Source of the DNA: JBLNDG01 sp050261415
Lineage (GTDB): Bacteria; Bacillota; Clostridia; Lutisporales; Lutisporaceae
Direction of reading: 5' to 3'
Assembly: GCA_050261415.1 (NCBI GenBank)
Contig: JBLNDG010000015.1
Span: 1 to 7,336, forward strand
Length of the DNA stretch: 7,336 nucleotides
Under the pieces are notes generated by a model. It ran no database searches and was not told where the DNA came from. It was given only the letters and a program-made list of their open reading frames with translations. Every line of letters starts with the position of its first letter. Positions within the stretch are counted from its first letter, which is position 1. Position numbers and translations under genes: made by a program. Below, in pieces: positions 6,955-7,336 of this stretch.

Positions 6955-6961
6955 TATTTAT

Positions 6962-6990
6962 ATTCTAATGCCGTTCATTAAAATTGTCAA
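6962..6990 (-). promoter_or_regulatory. Sigma-A-type promoter of the operon
   Basis: On the minus strand TTGACA (6990-6985) is separated by exactly 17 bp from TAGAAT (6967-6962). The -35 matches consensus fully and the -10 in five of six positions. Transcription should start near 6955, giving a leader of roughly 170 bases before the regulator's ATG. It is the only well-spaced -35/-10 pair I found between the regulator start and the right edge. Confidence 0.7.
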
Positions 6991-7049
6991 TACAATAATG
7001 AAAAATTAAATTCCTCATTTGCCGAGGCCGTTCCCATACAACATTTTTG

Positions 7050-7098
7050 AAAAACAGAAATGAGGCGTAAACCTTGAAATTCCTGCGTTTATCGCCTC
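7050..7098 (-). terminator. Possible intrinsic terminator upstream of the operon
   Basis: On the minus strand GAGGCG-A-TAAAC (7098-7087) pairs with GTTTACGCCTC (7072-7062): 11 bp with one bulged base and a 14-base loop. ATTTCTGTTTTT (7061-7050) follows immediately. It would stop transcripts entering from a gene beyond the right edge and insulate the operon promoter. The T-tract is broken and the loop is large, so strength is uncertain. In the other direction the tail TCTTATATTCTT is weaker. Confidence 0.4.
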
Positions 7099-7336
7099 TC
7101 TTATATTCTTCAACTGTCAAACTCGGGATTATAGCCGCTGTTTTTTCAAGATAAACTAAGAAGTAAAGTCCCTTTACATGAGATTATAGACAACGGAACA
7201 TGCTTTTATTCTGTGATATTTTCATCGTACGCACGCCGTAGGTGCAAAAACAGCAGGTGAACAATATTTTTAAATAAACCGGGCCGGATGTAAAACAAAA
7301 CACCGGAGATATGATAAGTATTACAGCGGGTTGCTC

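Larger units (their letters stand above)
6784..7336. other. Intergenic region upstream of the operon (no intact gene seen)
   Basis: The stretch holds the regulator's ribosome site, a leader of about 170 bases, the inverted repeat, the promoter and the terminator-like hairpin listed separately. Right of about 7100 I see no intact gene. One minus-strand frame runs from the edge (7336) to TAG at 6965-6967 with a single internal TAA at 7184-7186 and no good start, possibly a decayed gene. Two further small inverted repeats are present: GTAAAG/CTTTAC at 7163-7177, and GCTGTTTTT (7137-7145) with AAAAACAGC (7246-7254) about 100 bp apart. No tRNA, CRISPR or clear insertion-sequence end was recognised. 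Confidence 0.6.

Noticed and set aside
7311..7336. ATG on the plus strand near the right edge preceded by GGAG
   Set aside because: Only eight codons are visible and the GGAG is just two bases from the ATG, too close for a normal ribosome site.

Overview
The window is a nearly fully packed, single-strand gene cluster read right to left (minus strand). Moderate-to-low G+C, strong Shine-Dalgarno sites of the GGAGG type, a TTG start, a lipoprotein signal on the binding protein and a sigma-A-type promoter all point to a Firmicute, most likely a member of the Clostridia. This is inferred from style, not from a database match.

In transcription order the genes are: a GntR/HutC-type regulator with a UTRA ligand domain (6783-5983); a TIM-barrel amidohydrolase of the Amidohydro_2/ACMSD-like type (5962-4820); a RidA/YjgF-family protein (4770-4378); and a complete HAAT (Liv-type) ABC importer. 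The importer consists of the lipoprotein binding protein (4329-3193), permeases LivH (3103-2237) and LivM (2232-1240), ATPase LivG (1238-465) and ATPase LivF (481 to beyond the left edge). Gaps are 1 to 89 bp, and livG and livF overlap by 17 bp, so one operon is the simplest reading.

Upstream of the regulator (6784-7336) there is no convincing intact gene. I see a good promoter there, TTGACA-17 bp-TAGAAT, on the minus strand. Its expected transcription start (about 6955) abuts a perfect 14-bp inverted repeat at 6921-6954, a strong candidate operator for the GntR protein. Further right are a possible terminator-like hairpin (7062-7098) and a reading frame broken by one stop, which may be a decayed gene.

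Working model (inference): the Liv-type importer brings in a small carboxylated or nitrogen-containing compound. The amidohydrolase and RidA protein process it or its product, and the UTRA domain of the regulator senses it or an intermediate and relieves repression. The substrate cannot be read from the sequence. The amidohydrolase appears to lack one of the usual metal-binding histidines, so its chemistry may differ from that of characterised relatives.
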